In this document: piece after piece, positions 49,143 to 63,420 of the stretch
Layout of the letters: each line of letters starts with the position of its first letter
How positions within the stretch are numbered: the stretch's first letter is position 1
Assembly: GCA_026874595.1 (NCBI GenBank)
Contig: CM049308.1
Coordinates: 79,034,124-79,098,123 of the forward strand
Source: Sipunculus nudus
Lineage: Eukaryota; Annelida; Sipuncula; Golfingiida; Sipunculidae
Reading direction: 5' to 3'
DNA length: 64,000 nt
Program-made: the position numbers and the translations under genes
Notes under the pieces: generated by a model
The model's input: only the letters and a program-made list of their open reading frames with translations
Databases searched by the model: none
What the model was told of the DNA's origin: nothing

Positions 49143-49829
49143 ATGTTATATATTAATTGCATAACCACTAATGGGAGAAAGGGGAGCTTATGTGCTTTTC
49201 GGTCAAGACAAAGCTTTAAAATATGAGTAAACATTTCTTTAGAACGTCGCGGTAGGTAATTCAAAATTACATACATAAGGTATGTTTTCGTACGAAATTA
49301 TTACAGCTTGCTGAAATGTGTGGCATGTTACACCATGCATGATATCATAATGATATCGTGTAAGTCACGCTTTTCTTAGCACCCGACACATAAACATATT
49401 GTGTATAACGTTTTTGCACAATTAATGAGCGCCAGGCTTGCAAAACGAATCAAGTGCTCGCACGCTTTGATTAATGCATGGCATTACAAGCCAAAGCCTT
49501 GTTCCGCACACCCTTCACGGAATTTGGTGGTGTACTCAGAAAGGGGGCAAGTATATACCAGTCATATCAGCCTATCCTTTAAAAAAATGTCCCACATTCA
49601 CGACAAGAAAACGCACGCTTCCTCTGGAGTTACGCTTTTATTTTTTTTTATGTTTCTTCAGGTGTGTTTTTTCCACCAAACACAGCGTAGTGGGATCTGG
49701 TACGCTCATTTCTATTGTGGTTCATATGGAGTTCAAATAGCTTAGCATATTAACTCAACATCAAAGTCGTGTAACGGGTAATGATCCATAGAGTTATAAC
49801 ATTCTTCGGATATCTGTAAGACTCTAAGA

Positions 49830-49832
<3 letters not shown>

Positions 49833-49877
<45 letters not shown>
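49833..49877. repeat. (CT)n microsatellite
   Basis: An uninterrupted CT tract followed by CACACACGCACACA. Confidence 0.95.
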
Positions 49878-49881
<4 letters not shown>

Positions 49882-50053
49882 CACACACGCACACATATAT
49901 TTTAAGTTCTATATCGATATTTTTGTCAAAAGTTTTGGTTGGGCCTTCTTCGGTGCCTCCAGGTCCAAAACCATCGATTAGTTTTCCCTTTTTTTCTTCT
50001 GCAATGATTTGAAGGATTCACTTTTGATTTGCACCTGCTATTTATCGCTCAGT

Positions 50054-50079
50054 GGGGGGGGGGGGGGGGGGGGGGGGGG
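50054..50079. repeat. Run of 26 G
   Basis: A pure G homopolymer on the plus strand. It would support G-quadruplex structure and is also a place where read length errors are likely. Confidence 0.95.
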
Positions 50080-50256
50080 CTTTGGGCTTGCAAACATCTA
50101 GTTATTTCTTTCAAGTAATCTGTAGGTAAATTTTCATCATAGCATCCTACAGGAGGAAACGTTTAGGAGATAAACCCCGACACAATATTTTGACTGTTTT
50201 CGATTATCGATCCGAGAACCGAATCGACAGGCAATTATTGATAATCGGACTTCTTC

Positions 50257-50258
<2 letters not shown>

Positions 50259-50308
<50 letters not shown>
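50259..50308. repeat. (AT)n microsatellite
   Basis: A pure AT tract of 50 bases. Confidence 0.95.
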
Positions 50309-50311
<3 letters not shown>

Positions 50312-50692
50312 TGAACTTTTAGTTATTCAAGATACATATTACAAGGAGCGACAAATTTCTGGTACATGCACGGAGGATTTAACGGCGACTTATCCTGAAC
50401 AATTTTGTATAAATGTACCGAGTCTTTTACCCACCGCAATATCTTCAAAAATGTGTGGTTTTAAACCTTTATGGTAACCTAGACACCTGTGATTTTATTT
50501 GACTATTTTCAACTTAATAGTTACAGAGCTTTATGGCCTTATAAACGAAAACATTTTATATTCATTTCAAAACTTTGAAAAAGCATATATAAACGATTGT
50601 TCTGCTCAACTCTCGGAAAGCCGCCTGTTAACGATTTGTTTCTGATTTTCGTAAATATTGCTATGATATTGTTACGTTTTCTTTTCCGGTTT

Positions 50693-50985
50693 TTGCATAA
50701 TCCCATTCCGGTTAGGACTTCGTGACAGGGCGGAAACACTATAAATTAACTGATTATCCTGGGGTCAACTAGGCTCAGCGTACCGCACCTGCGGTTTCTG
50801 GGTGTGTAACGTACAGGAATCCCGAAAGGCGCACTCGTAAGTGAGTGAAATACGAGTTTGGTGTAATGCCTCTCCATCAAACTTGCAGAACGCTTCCTGG
50901 GGGCTGCTCGACTGTATACGACTGACTTTGAACACGATCTCCCGGCTTTGGGCCCAGTGCTGTATATCCCTGGACCAGGTAAACC
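50693..50985 (-). mobile_element. SINE family 1, copy 4
   Basis: Plus-strand reading shows CCCATTCCGG, CCTGGGGTCAACTAGG, CCGCACCTGCGG, AGGCGCACTCGTAAGTGAGTG and CTTGCAGAACGC, all matching the reverse of copy 1. The 3' end is truncated near 50693. Confidence 0.7.
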
Positions 50986-53900
50986 TATTAAAGTACCTTA
51001 AAACGATTGGCGTATTATCGTTCGTGATTGCCCTGTTCCAGTGTGGAAGGAGTCCGCCATCCGTGAAGCGCAATGTCAGCGGAACCACCATGTGTATAAA
51101 TGTAACAATATAAGCAAATATAGACTTTTTTTAATGCGTAACAGCTATTCTGCTCTGTTCACTCTTTGAATTCTCTAATAACGGACTCCGCCTATCAGAG
51201 GAATTTCAAGCAACTTTGAACGAGCAATTAGTTTTAAAGTACAGTTAGAATACTAGTATACACTGTTGGCAGTATTTTTCCAACTAACCATATATCTTGG
51301 CCAAATATGTTTACCATATACATTATCCGTACAACCAGTAAACTTAAGATTAATGGTTATCGATAGGAAACTATAGATATCCATTTATAATACCCTGAAT
51401 GTTGCTTGATTTGTCATAAAATATTAATCCAATCAGCTCTGTTTATGCGTTGATTCACATAAATCCATACTGATATAGTCATTCAAAGCATGTATACGTT
51501 TACAGTGTGTGCAGGCGACATCATGTTGCATTTTGTTTGGACATATTGTTCAAGGACCATGAAATCCCTTTAATACATGTACACTTAAAACGTAGGGGTG
51601 TCGAATCTCCCAATTATGATCCCCAAACGGGGAGTCGGAGGGTGGAAATGGCTATGATTGTCATAACACAGCACTGAACTGCCCCAGGCGAGTGCATGCT
51701 GACCATCCGTGAAATATCAGGCCTTGAGCAGCTCCCTGGCAGCGGGACAGCCAGCTTGGACAAGGGCGTACGCTGACCACGCGTGAGCCGGGCCGGATGC
51801 GGGATATATCTATAGGTTTCTTCAAAGACCGAGTGATCGCAATGGAACCGAGCGAAAAGGGGTGATGTTTACTTTCTTTGAAATAAAGCCAAGGTCAGAA
51901 ATAATATCATGTTGCCGAAAAATTCCGGTTTTGTTTTTGTAAATCAGTAAGATTTATAATCGTGTTTTCCATTCGAAGGACTTACTAAAGCCTATCCGCA
52001 AAATATTTGACCCAAACATTGATGTAAAAATACATGTCTAATTTCATGAAAATCCCAGATGCAAACATTCATATGTATCATCCTTAATTAGGTCAGTTTG
52101 TGGCACAAAGGAGTCAAAGTAACCATGTAATAAAAAAAAAAGAAAAAAGTTATGGGAACTAGCGAAACAACAGGAGAAAAAAAATGTTGCGATTTATTGG
52201 CCTGCTCCAGTTTCTCACGGTTCACAAATATGCGATGTATCTGATGCCTAAAAGAGATATCTGCAACGAGACCTGGGCCAAAGCAGCTGCATGCCTCTGA
52301 CTCATATCATCTAATTACTCAAATATGTCCTTTCCCGATGCGCCTTACGTAAAGGGTATTGTTTTCCTGCCTTCGTGGGGAATGGCACAAGGACACCCGT
52401 ACACTATTGTTATATCTGTACTGTTTGCAGCATACTTGTATAGCCATAAAATGTTTACTCATGTTAAGCTTGCAATGATTAATACGGCAGAGTCAGGCGT
52501 CATTGCATGACTGACATAGACGCGTTACATACATGCATGCAGCAGGAACATCTTTTGGCAAACCGCCTGACGGACTGCCAGTTGTATTTGACATAGACAC
52601 AAGCACGCAGACACACTCTGATTGCTTTATTAAAAGCTACTTGATCTGGACTTGACGAACCTATTAAAATAATGTGTGTATAATGAACATATTGTTTTCA
52701 CAAATACTCTTTTGCATTCCCAATCATGACGTCCATGCATGACGACAACTAAAAAACCAAAAAAGGATCTCAGCACGAACAAAGAATTACAGGGAGGATG
52801 GTGTTGTACAGGGACTGTTTATCCCAAAGGCGAGATAAATTCCTCCAAGGAGGTTATGTTTTCATTCATGTTTGTCTATATTTCTTCTGTTTGTTGGTTG
52901 GTTGGTTTGTCTATATGCGCAGGATTACGCGAACCGTTGTATACGAAAATGTGGGTAGATGGAGGACATTGGCTGGAAAGTCCCCATAAATTATTGTGCT
53001 GATCCGGACAATGAGGAGGATTCAGTGAGATTGTTTTGGTTTGGAACTGTGGAAATATGCCTTACTGTGTGTCACTCTAGTTTGTGTGGATACCATGCAT
53101 GCCGCAGGATCAGCTTTTAATAACAAGGAGGATATTTTTCAACAACTGTTACAATTTTATAACCATTAAGGAACGCTAACCAAACATACCTCCTATTTTA
53201 CCTCCACCGAGGGAGAGAAAGTTCCTCTGCGTGCATGCACAGGTGGAACCTAATTGGAACCGCTTTGAACTGGAGACAGTGCTGACCGGTGATGGGTTTG
53301 TGAACCTTAAGTCACACACATATCTCTTAACTGACACACATTTATTATGCTTATACTTACCACACACCAAACCCTGCATGACCAAAGTCCTGGCAATATT
53401 CCGGATTTGGCGGAAGTGGCGGAGGTATGCGATCTCTGAGTGCTGTATATTTTTTGTAAATTCTGCATATGTTACATAGGCGATTCGAAAGCTTCTTGTA
53501 ATGCACATACGTTTGAATGCAGGCTAGCTATATATGACAGTCCTTGCTTGCTTGCACAGGGAATTCATGACAAGAAACTTACAAAGCATTATCAGACCAT
53601 AATATTTACAATTAAACATGCCTGCTGTTTGAATGATCTGAGAGACGTTTGCCCTTGGTTTCCACAGGCAAAGCCACAGCTCTTGTCCTGTTCATGGACA
53701 ACTTACAATGTCGCCTACATGTCACAGCACTCAGCTTAGGTCAACCCGGTCCAAAATGAGACCGATATGCACTGCTCATTATGCGCAAAGAGTCACAGAA
53801 AGAGAAATGAACATATCATATATTCATATATTTAACACATCCCTGGCCTATTATAGAAAATCATTGTGAGTACAGTTTTATCAGGACATCTATGAAATGA

Positions 53901-54029
53901 TATTTACCTGTGATATTTTCTATCATGTCTTAACTAACATTTCTATTTCATTTTTATGCGTATCGCACTCTACAACAACTAAGGGAAAAAGATATGATCA
54001 CGCACATACACATGCACACACGCAAGCAA

Positions 54030-54074
<45 letters not shown>

Positions 54075-57000
54075 AGTTGTATACATCAAGTCAGACAAAC
54101 AATCCTTTACAATGGATGATGTTTGGGTCTGTAGATCGATTCTGCAGGACTTATGCCAATGGGAGACAGACAATTAGCTTTAAACGACCCCCTAGACTGT
54201 CGTGTGGTAAGGAGATAACGAGGTGCACGATCCTAATGACATCCCTAAAGAAACAAGAACGGCCTTGGGAGGTTATGAGGCACAAAACTTAACCTAACTA
54301 TACTTGTACATATAAACGGCTGTGCATCAGGCGGGATGCCTGCAGTGGTACATTCTTAAAAAAAATTGTTCTCAAAAAGTAAAAAATGTAATGATCTGTT
54401 CCTTATGATTAAAACATACCTGACATTTTGCCGTGTACCTGGACGACATGCTAACTGGGAGACAGAACGTGAGCTTCTAAATGTAAAACTATAGGTAAGG
54501 ATCCGCAGTAAGAATTTAAACACAAACCCATTGCCCAGAGCAGTTCAGACAGGATCCCCGGCCCGTCGAAGGCACAAAAGACAGTCTCTGCCATGGAGAC
54601 TGCCGCGGTTAGTTTTAATAACTATTTGTGCAATACATGGAAAATAAATAAGTTTATTAATTTGAGGAATGACTGAATAATAGGGCAGGCCCCCCCCCCC
54701 CCCACCTCATAAAACCAGGGTTTATTATTAATACTAGTTTTCTAAATTTGCAGTTAATTTTCCACACATCTTTTGCAAAACCGTATTCCGTCAGCTGTGT
54801 AGACAAAATATCCACAAAAGAAGATAAGATAATGTTTAGAAGCAGCTTATTAGTTTGAAACTGCTATTTATAAAACAGTTTGTGCAAAACGACTCATGTT
54901 CCAAATATACACATGCTACACCCAATCCCCCCTGAAAATCGAGTGTCTCAAATATAGTTCAGGGGAAAAAAATCAGAACATATCAGCTAGTCAGCGATAA
55001 ACCGCAGACAAATTCACGGTAACGACAAAATTCGTCAAAACAACTTATTTTTCTGTCGTTTAAGTGAAATTCGCAGGCCAGAAGGGTGCAAAAGACTCAG
55101 AACCCAGACAACTCAAACCGCAGTCAGTATGTGTGTATAACCCGCACCACCCATGGTTGTAACCAAGGACAAATCAACTGGGAGTCAAGGGGTTTATTTA
55201 TGTAAGGAACGTCCCTCATTCTTAGGAAATGATTATTTCTAGATAAAAAAAAAATGACTGGCGCCACCTGTGCAAGTGGTAAAGTGCACTGAGAATGTTC
55301 GAGAATTATAATGCACGGATTCAGTCTAAATAACTTTTGCCTTTCATTTGTATTATACAAGACCTTTTATACTGTGAATAATGTTATCATGGTTGTTGTC
55401 GGTGTTACTGTGATCCTTGATGTGTATGTGTCTGTTTATTTAAACGGAGCCACAAAACTAAACAGCAGACAGATATACTTATTAAGACGTACGTATCCCA
55501 AACGGATTGAAAAAATACTAAAAAAATCAGAATAAACAATCAAAGTACTCAATATAAAGATATATCCCGTAGTTCGAATTGTTTCTTTGTAAAAATACAT
55601 AATATCACCATAAAATATAATAACATTCAGTGAAATACTGGATCTAGATAATTGAGGAAATCCTTAAATCCTTTTTATTTTTTCTAAAACTATAAATATT
55701 ACTTATACTAAATAGAACATGCACATATATGCCCGGCTGGAATTCATATATTTCCTTCTGTTTACCGCTTGTGGTTGTATGAGTGGAAACCGCTTATTAT
55801 ATAAATCTTATCTGGTCATGCTCCGTAAACCACAGCTTCCTCCTGTCACGTGACTGACGACAGCGCGTGCTCATCTTAACGACCACCACTTCAAATGTGG
55901 TAAGACCATAAGGTCTTCAAAGATGGTGACAGCCCATGAACACTGTTTGTTTTCTTTGCTTGTTTGTTGGTGTCGTAAGTATACTGAAAAAAAAACTTAA
56001 CCATCGAGGACAGGTTTAGACTGGCAGCTGATGGATTGCACTGTCCATTGTTTACGTACAAGACAGAGAAAAAACCATGGGGTTGTTTGCAAAATATATT
56101 TTTCTTTGTACTTTTCATCTAATACATTGTATTTTGACACAATTTTGCATCTTCAATATGAATTTTAAACGTTTTAGAGAATAATCTCCGGCCTATCCCC
56201 TGTGTAGTACACAGATCTCAAACTGAAATCTTTATAAACTGTTAAACCCCACAATTGGCAAACGTTAACAATTAAGGCTAAGAAAGCAATCTCTTTCAGT
56301 CCGGTACGATAACTTTTCGCCCTGCTAGCTATCTCTCTCTAACAAACATTGAACGTTTTGACTCTCTTGTCACTGCAATTATTGAGAGACTTTTCCAGAA
56401 ACGAACGTGATTACACCGTTTCCGAGGATCTGAATACCTTTATATTGTTCGAGTAAAGTTAACAAAGGAAGCCCATTGTCAAACTTCTAGCACTCTGCAC
56501 ATGTAGAATAAAAAATCGAGATATCAAGCATGACAGTGTTTAAAGCTTTGTACAGTAGTGAATACGTGTATATATATAACCATATTTGAACGGAAAATCG
56601 AAATCCCTACAGCAAGAATTAGGATAATCTCTGTGGATTATAAACGTAACTTTAGTGTTCTTTCCGAAGATTTTTTTCACTCTCGATCGGTAAAATGTCA
56701 CAATAAGCGCAACACATTATTCATTTTACGTATGGAAGGTCTGTACAGTGCATAATCAGGTATAAAACCAGGTACACGTGTCTGTGATGTATTCAACATA
56801 GTGTTTTCGATTATTTTTTTTACGCAGGTGTGGCCCGTGCAACCATGTGGCGGCAGTTCCGGCAGTTGCTTGTTATGATTAACGAGGTAGTCTCTCCATT
56901 CTTATGTTTCATGGTTCTGGGTACAGACAAGCGCTAAAACACCAAAGACCGCCATAGTCTTTAATCATACTTTAAGTCGATTTCCTGTTGCTGGTTCAGC

Positions 57001-58284
57001 GGCTGAGTAAGTCGATTAGCAGTATGTGATTCAGCCGAGAGCAGCACCATTCACACTGGCATGCTCTGTGGATGTGTCCCCTGTTGCAAGATATACGTTT
57101 TTTCTGACTTCAGACTATATTCTGTACACATGCCCACGACGTGTGCCACTGACCTTCAGTGCGAGTCATTTCTCTCACCAGTTTCCCGTTCAAAGCTCAA
57201 TAATCACCGAGGAATAGGGATATTTAGACCAGAAATGCTTCACTCTCGCTCACACACCTGTTTCAGCGATATTTCTTATTTGGTTCATACAATATCCGTT
57301 ATGACAAGATAAAGACTTCCACCGACCCCACCCATACCGGAAAATCGTCCTAAATATTATACCATAGTATACCTGAATCTTGTGGTTTGAAATATTTACC
57401 AATATACAGGATGAACAAGGAGTAGTCTTCATTAGGTTGGCAATTCCTGAAGACCATAAAAAATCTTCAGAATTACTCGGAGGTGTAATAGCCCAGAGAC
57501 ACTCTGGTCTTGAGAAGTCCTCTAGTTCCGCTAGCTTATAAAAGAGCTTTTGATTTAGGCGAAAGACCCAGTACCAAAGACTGTTAAAGGTATATATCAT
57601 TTTCCGCCTGTCTGCCATGAAAATTAAAACACCATGAGCAATCGCTGGCTTCAGATGAAGTAAAATTGTGAGATAAATTGATAATGAACGTCTCATTTAC
57701 CTCCTTTTTCTTTTATGAAAAGTTATTAACTTTAAAATAAAAATCGCCAAAGAAACCAGACCTATATATGGCCCTTAGACGGGTGTTAATAAAGACATGT
57801 AAGATGTCCATGTGACCTACAATAGTTTGACACTTCATCAACTCCACTTTTTATAACCCTGACACACATGTCGACACGAGCAACTTTATACTGTAAGACA
57901 TACTTCTACCCGGCTCTAAACAACAAAACCTTCACAAACACGACTAGAACTCGATGTTTTTTGTGAAACACATCTGCCCGACCCGACAGATAATCAATCT
58001 ATCCTAACAGAGGTTTTCGAGGAATAACATTACAAGAGCTTATGTTATGTTATATTGAGTCAGTCGGTTTCTCATATACAATCTTTTGAACGGCTTGTCC
58101 TTAACTTCCGTTTTTGGTGTATAATTAACCAGGGTGGGCCTCGAGTAAAAATCAGATGTACAAGTTTGAGTATTCCGGGGCAACCAGATGTGTTGCATTA
58201 AATTTAATACGACCTCAAGTTGGTTATGACATGATTGATGGTGTCACGGAGAACGTATGTCACTGAACACATATTTCTTTGAAA
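50986..58284. other. Gene-poor stretch
   Basis: It contains the TA tract at 54033-54072, a C run at about 54690-54703 and many short unsupported frames. A GC-richer patch at 51600-51860 has no identifiable content. No domain, signal peptide or splice-linked exon set was found. Confidence 0.5.
54033..54072. repeat. (TA)n microsatellite
   Basis: A pure TA tract preceded by CACACA-rich sequence. Confidence 0.95.
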
Positions 58285-58850
58285 TTTTACATCCGCGTGG
58301 AAGTGGCATCGCTGTAGACCGTGCGTTTGTTTAATGGCCTCCCCTACATTGCTTCCTCTGGCAATGTGGCGCATTTTTCAGCAAATTTAACGAGTCAACC
58401 GCAACCTCCCGCCCCTCCCCTCAACCTTTTATCCGGGGGGGGGGGGGGTGGTGGTGGTGTAATTATCCACTCTGCTATTCAGTTAATATTTATATTTTCG
58501 AAATGAAATATATTAATAATTAGAATTATTATGAAATATTACAAATCTAAACCTGGTAAGAAGTAACCTATATATACGGGAAGCATAATACCTAAATCCG
58601 CATGGAAGTGGCATCGCTATAGACCGTGCGTTTGTTTAATGGCCTCCCCTACATTGTTTCCTCTGGAAATGTGTCGCATTTTTCAGAAAATTTAACGAGT
58701 CGACCGCAACCGCCCGCCCCTCCCCTAAACCGTTTATCGGATCGGGGGGGGGGGGGTGTTATTAGAATTTTTATGAAATATTATAAAACTAAACCTGGTA
58801 AGAAGTAACCTATATATATATACGGGAAGCATAATACCTTAATCCGCATC
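58285..58850. repeat. Tandem duplication of a ~300-bp unit
   Basis: Unit 1 (about 58285-58596) and unit 2 (about 58597-58842) share GGAAGTGGCATCGCT, GACCGTGCGTTTGTTTAATG, GCCTCCCCTACATTG, a GGGG run and CTAAACCTGGTAAGAAGTAA. A partial third start (AATCCGCAT) follows. The duplicated short frames are by-products, not genes. Confidence 0.85.
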
Positions 58851-59089
58851 AACATGTTTTTCTGGGATAATTTTTCATACGTGTAAAGCAGTGTAAACCT
58901 TTCTTGTCCAAAGGTTGCAGGAGCTATTCCGCCGACTACCTGCGTAAAAAGTAATGCCTTACCTTGTTTTGATTTTGTATGAGACAATCAAAAATATGAC
59001 AAAACAGATTACAGCGTTTACGAATTATTCCTTGTCTGAGAACTGATAATAAAAAAGCTAGACAAACTTATGACGTCAGTCAATTGAAG

Positions 59090-59830
59090 GTGACGCGCGA
59101 CCGAACATTGTGACGTCTTTGTGACGTCACTGTTGTCTAACGAACACAAAACGCAGCCATAGACACTGAAAGTGTACCATGGAGGAATGTACTGTCCAGC
59201 AGTGTCGATAAGACGCCAACCACGGTATTTCAGCATAAATAAGGCAAAAGAGTCGCAAAGTAAATTCGTTTTACATGACATAGAACTACTTTACACAAAA
59301 TTCAACGCATTTTAACGGACTACATTGGCTCCTTTTCACCACTTGTGTATTTCCGCTGTCAGTGTACATGGTTATGCCGCGCGGTGCATTATTAAGTCAG
59401 ATTTTGACTCCAACAATCCCCAGACAGCAGTGTCGTACTCTTGAGAGTCCGAGTCTGCGCAGTGTGTGGCCAAACAGAAGAGATTCGTTTTGAGTAGAAA
59501 CGACCTCTGGCGGAAGGGTGTGATTGGCTTAGAGCAGCGGTGTTTTAATAGAGCGGGGTACCAGTCTAGCTTTATGACCGAAAGGGTCAAAGTTTTGCGT
59601 TGTCGCAGTCACTGACCGTCGCCGGCTACCTCAAAGAAACAAGTCAGATGAGTATACATTGCGGAGACAACGAACCCTTCCATTTCACTATAATCAAATA
59701 ATCCTATGATTTTACATAACCATAAAACCATATAAAATTGGACGCATGTCATCTCCACTTTGGGACTCGCCAACATTGGGGCCTGAGCGTCCCGGACTTT
59801 CAAATATTCTTACCAATGAATGCCCTGCGC
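59090..59830. repeat. Dispersed repeat, copy 2
   Basis: Second copy of the element at 2640-3575 with the same ordered blocks and no poly-T tract. Confidence 0.6.
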
Positions 59831-61628
59831 AAGTATCGTATGGTTCATAAGGGGAGGCCAATCCCCAGTTGAATCAGTGCAAAGATATCACTATGCATGG
59901 TTAGATTTATGTTTACTGGCAATGAAGCTTATCTGAAGTAGATTTCTATATACAGGAAAGGGTTAGCGATGTCGGGAATTTTTTTTTCTAGCATCAGAAG
60001 GAACCTTTGATTTATGGTATGGGTCTTCCCGTTCTCCCGAATTAGAACAATGGACATCCAATGCCTCAAATGTTAAGTTATGCAAACTTTAAGGGGCCCA
60101 ATAACCTTCCTGACCTGTATAAACTAAAGGTAATCCCTTGGACCTTTTATAAAAATAGGCCGGAAAACGTGGATATCACCGCACGCAGGCTGCTTGTTTT
60201 GTTTATATCAACGTGTTTGCAACATGTGGGGGCCCGCCAAAATAAACAAAACAAATTCAACAAGGGCATCTGGCAGCAAGTCAGATAAGCCAGAGCTTTG
60301 CAAATGGCGTTTTTCAACAAGTGACCTTTCTACCTTCGCATATATGCAACCCACCACCTTAGGTTACATGTTTTTCTCGTTTGTCAACATTGCTGTATCA
60401 ACATGTTGTTGATTAACAAGTTCATACATCCTTCACGAAGGCGTTATAAGAACTTTTCACAACATAGATTACCCTTAGATCATTACAATAAACACATAGG
60501 AAACCAGAAATCACATAAATTCATTTTCAAAAGGTAGGTGTCAGAATCTGCACCTTTAATTGTAGTCTGCACACGGCAAATTGTCCTGTGTACACATCAT
60601 ATGTATATTCGTACGTGTGTGACAATATTTTTTGTCCTCTGTTTTTGTAGAGTGCACTACACATATAAGTATTAGTATTAGTTTAGAATTTATAGAAAAG
60701 GTAAAATTAATTTTTATAGAAGTTCTAATTAAGCTTTACTATCTATATTTTTCGACAATAGGCTAGGGATGTATTAAAGGAGATACAAATATTTTTATCA
60801 TGCCGCTGGCTGAGGGCTGTACGGAACGTGTAAATATTAATTCAAAGTCACTATCAACTGAATGTGAACGCAAAAACGGTACTTTTAAAAGGTTTGCTTC
60901 TTATTGTTGCTGACAACATTACATGTTACTTATATAAGGTAGCAAGCTTGTTACCCAACAGGGGATTTTATTGCTCAGAGCGCGACATAAAAATAATTTT
61001 AGGCAACCACCGGCCAAAGGTCGCTCAGATGAGTCCTTTATATGATTATAGCTGCTTTACTGTGGCGTGACTATGACTGTCAGCATCTACCATCCCAGCT
61101 GGCCCGCCATCTTCTTTGTTTACATCGGCTGTCAAGGCCAGTGCTGTCGTCATCGGCATATTTCGGTCAACGTTCTGTCCTAGCAGACAGATAGCGGATG
61201 TTGTCCCGTCGTTACCAGTATAAAGTACCTCTGGCATGGGTAATGAAGCATCTATTTATATACTCTGGAATCATGCTTTTAGATAAAGAAAGGTGTTAGT
61301 CATCAACTAGGGACGCAGAAACGGAAGTACATTGCTTATATATTGCCTTACAATGAATCACGCACACATACACACACATACCCATAGATCAATGGCGTGC
61401 CCATATATATGGAACCCCACTCATCCCGTTTTGAGAATAAGATGAACTTTGATTTAACTTATGAGAACTTGTATCGAATGTATGGTTTGAAAAAAACAAG
61501 CAGTTCGATATCGAATTTGAACAGATATAATACTCTGAAACTTCTACGGGAGACCGGAGAAAGAGTGAAACGTGCCCCTTCCAGGTGTGAGATCAGTCCT
61601 TCGATTTTTTTGTTTGTTTGGATGTATC

Positions 61629-61692
<64 letters not shown>

Positions 61693-62922
61693 ATACACTT
61701 CATATTAAATTCACGCAGAGACTACTTCCCCTCCCTGTCCTGCATAAAGCAGACAAAATAAAGAGCTGCATGGACCCCAAATGATTGTGAATGAAAGAAA
61801 TTATTGACTTGTACAGTTGAAGAATAAAGGGTATTACAAAAACCACTGCAAATGGCAACTTTCCATATGTTTATTGGCAAATCAACGTCAATTAAGCTTA
61901 AACATGTGACCTTGCTACACGCAAACTTGCTATTCAATTATGTGCCCCAGGCATATTGCATGTATAACGGTAAACTGTAATGATTCGTTTTATAATACAT
62001 TTAACGTTATAAAGACTTCCTCCCTGCTAATTATATAACTTTATAAATGGTTAACTGGCAACGCGTCGGATGACACAACAGCTTCAAGATTGTGTCAAAT
62101 GCCGTATCTTCTTAAACGGGATGTTTTGGTGATGGCTGCCAGTGTGAATAGTTCGCGATATCACACGCGGTGTGTGATTAGAAGAAACATGAATGGTCAT
62201 GAACATGGTGAAATATCTCACAGAGACGTTGATTTCACACGGTAACATAATTTCCTGAGTTTGACCTCACGAAATTTGTTGTCACACGATTTACGTTTAA
62301 CCTGGACTTCAACCTGACCTTGGATCTTTTGAAAAGCAATACTTTAATAAATATGGATTTGTGCTTATACTTTCGAACATAAATAATTGATGGAATGTCA
62401 ATGAAATAAAAGATTAATTAAAGCTTAATGAATAAAATTTTCGTTAGTGGATCTTTCCAAAAGCTGTCTATATACAATGAAACCTTTATAATTAGATCAT
62501 GCTCCCGTGCATGGGACTAGAAAATGTGGTCTTAATTTACCAGTGGTCTTGTTAGATAGGTCAATTATATAACCAGTGTGAATGCTTTCAGCTCACTAAA
62601 GGGAGGTCTTAATAGAAAAAGGTCTTCCTATACATGCAGGTTGTTACAGGTGCCCTTTTTATTGTGTGCAGCGGTCTTGCATGTGTTTCTTTTGTTGTGC
62701 GCAGGGGTGCTCCATGCGTTGTTGACATATGATTCGTGTCCTGCGCTTAGCTCGTGTTGTGGCGGCCTCGCCTGGCCGGATGATGCAGGCTCGGTATAAT
62801 ATGCATTGGTTAAACCCTAGATACACAGCGTTCTTTGTTCTAGTATGTTCTTTGAACGTGTGTACTGTGTTAGATTCTTTAGATTGTTCGAGAAATTGAA
62901 AATTCTCGGATTGAGGTGAAAT
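59831..62922. other. No gene recognised
   Basis: AT-rich sequence interrupted by the TA tract at 61635-61688. Frames are short and unsupported. The right edge, 63421-64000, also shows nothing beyond a TATTTAAG at about 63493. Confidence 0.5.
61635..61688. repeat. (TA)n microsatellite
   Basis: A pure TA tract of about 54 bases. Confidence 0.95.
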
Positions 62923-63420
62923 GTTATATAAAGAGGCTGTGTTTTAAAGCCGAGAGAGAGGTGAGAGAATATTCCAGCGGACACAGAAGCGTGTATGTCA
63001 GTTTGTGGGACCTATTCCGATAAGTGCGGCAATTATAGATTTTCTTCAGATTTTCTTCTGGATTTGTGACGAATCTTATTTGGTCTTTAGTTTACTTTCG
63101 GGATTGTTACAAGAGCTTAACATTGGACTGTTATTCTCCGAGAGAATTTGTGTGAACTTTTCGTCCGGCTTATACATTTTAAAGGACTTATCGCTGTGAC
63201 AGTGGTGGTATCCAGGTACTGTGTTTATTTTACTGTGTGATTGTACTGATTTGTTGTTATACTGCTGTTATACTGTGTAATTGTATTAATTTTGTGTATT
63301 GTAATGTTAGGGTTGTTTTAGGAATAAATTATAGTTATTTGTTAACAAAAAAACACTGACTTCTTTATTCATTCCCCTAGATATTTCGCTACCTTGTGTT
63401 ACAGAATCTGATTTTTTTAT
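62923..63420 (+). promoter_or_regulatory. TATA box, short unit and AATAAA: possible LTR or small transcription unit
   Basis: TTATATAAAG at 62923-62932 is followed by GC-richer sequence, then GGAATAAAT at 63321-63329 and a TGTTACA at 63399-63406. Another TGTTACAGG lies at 62643. Promoter and poly(A) signal within 400 bases is the layout of an LTR, but there is no clear primer site or target duplication. A 64-codon frame inside is not convincing. Confidence 0.3.

Noticed and set aside
55260-55315. Possible tRNA-like segment (GTGGTAAAGTGC ... TGTTCGAGAATT)
   Set aside because: The boxes are imperfect, no clover-leaf pairing is visible, and there is no second copy.
58321-58808. Two similar 60-codon frames with a shared N-terminus
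   Set aside because: The similarity comes from the tandem DNA duplication. Each runs into a G homopolymer with unrelated ends.
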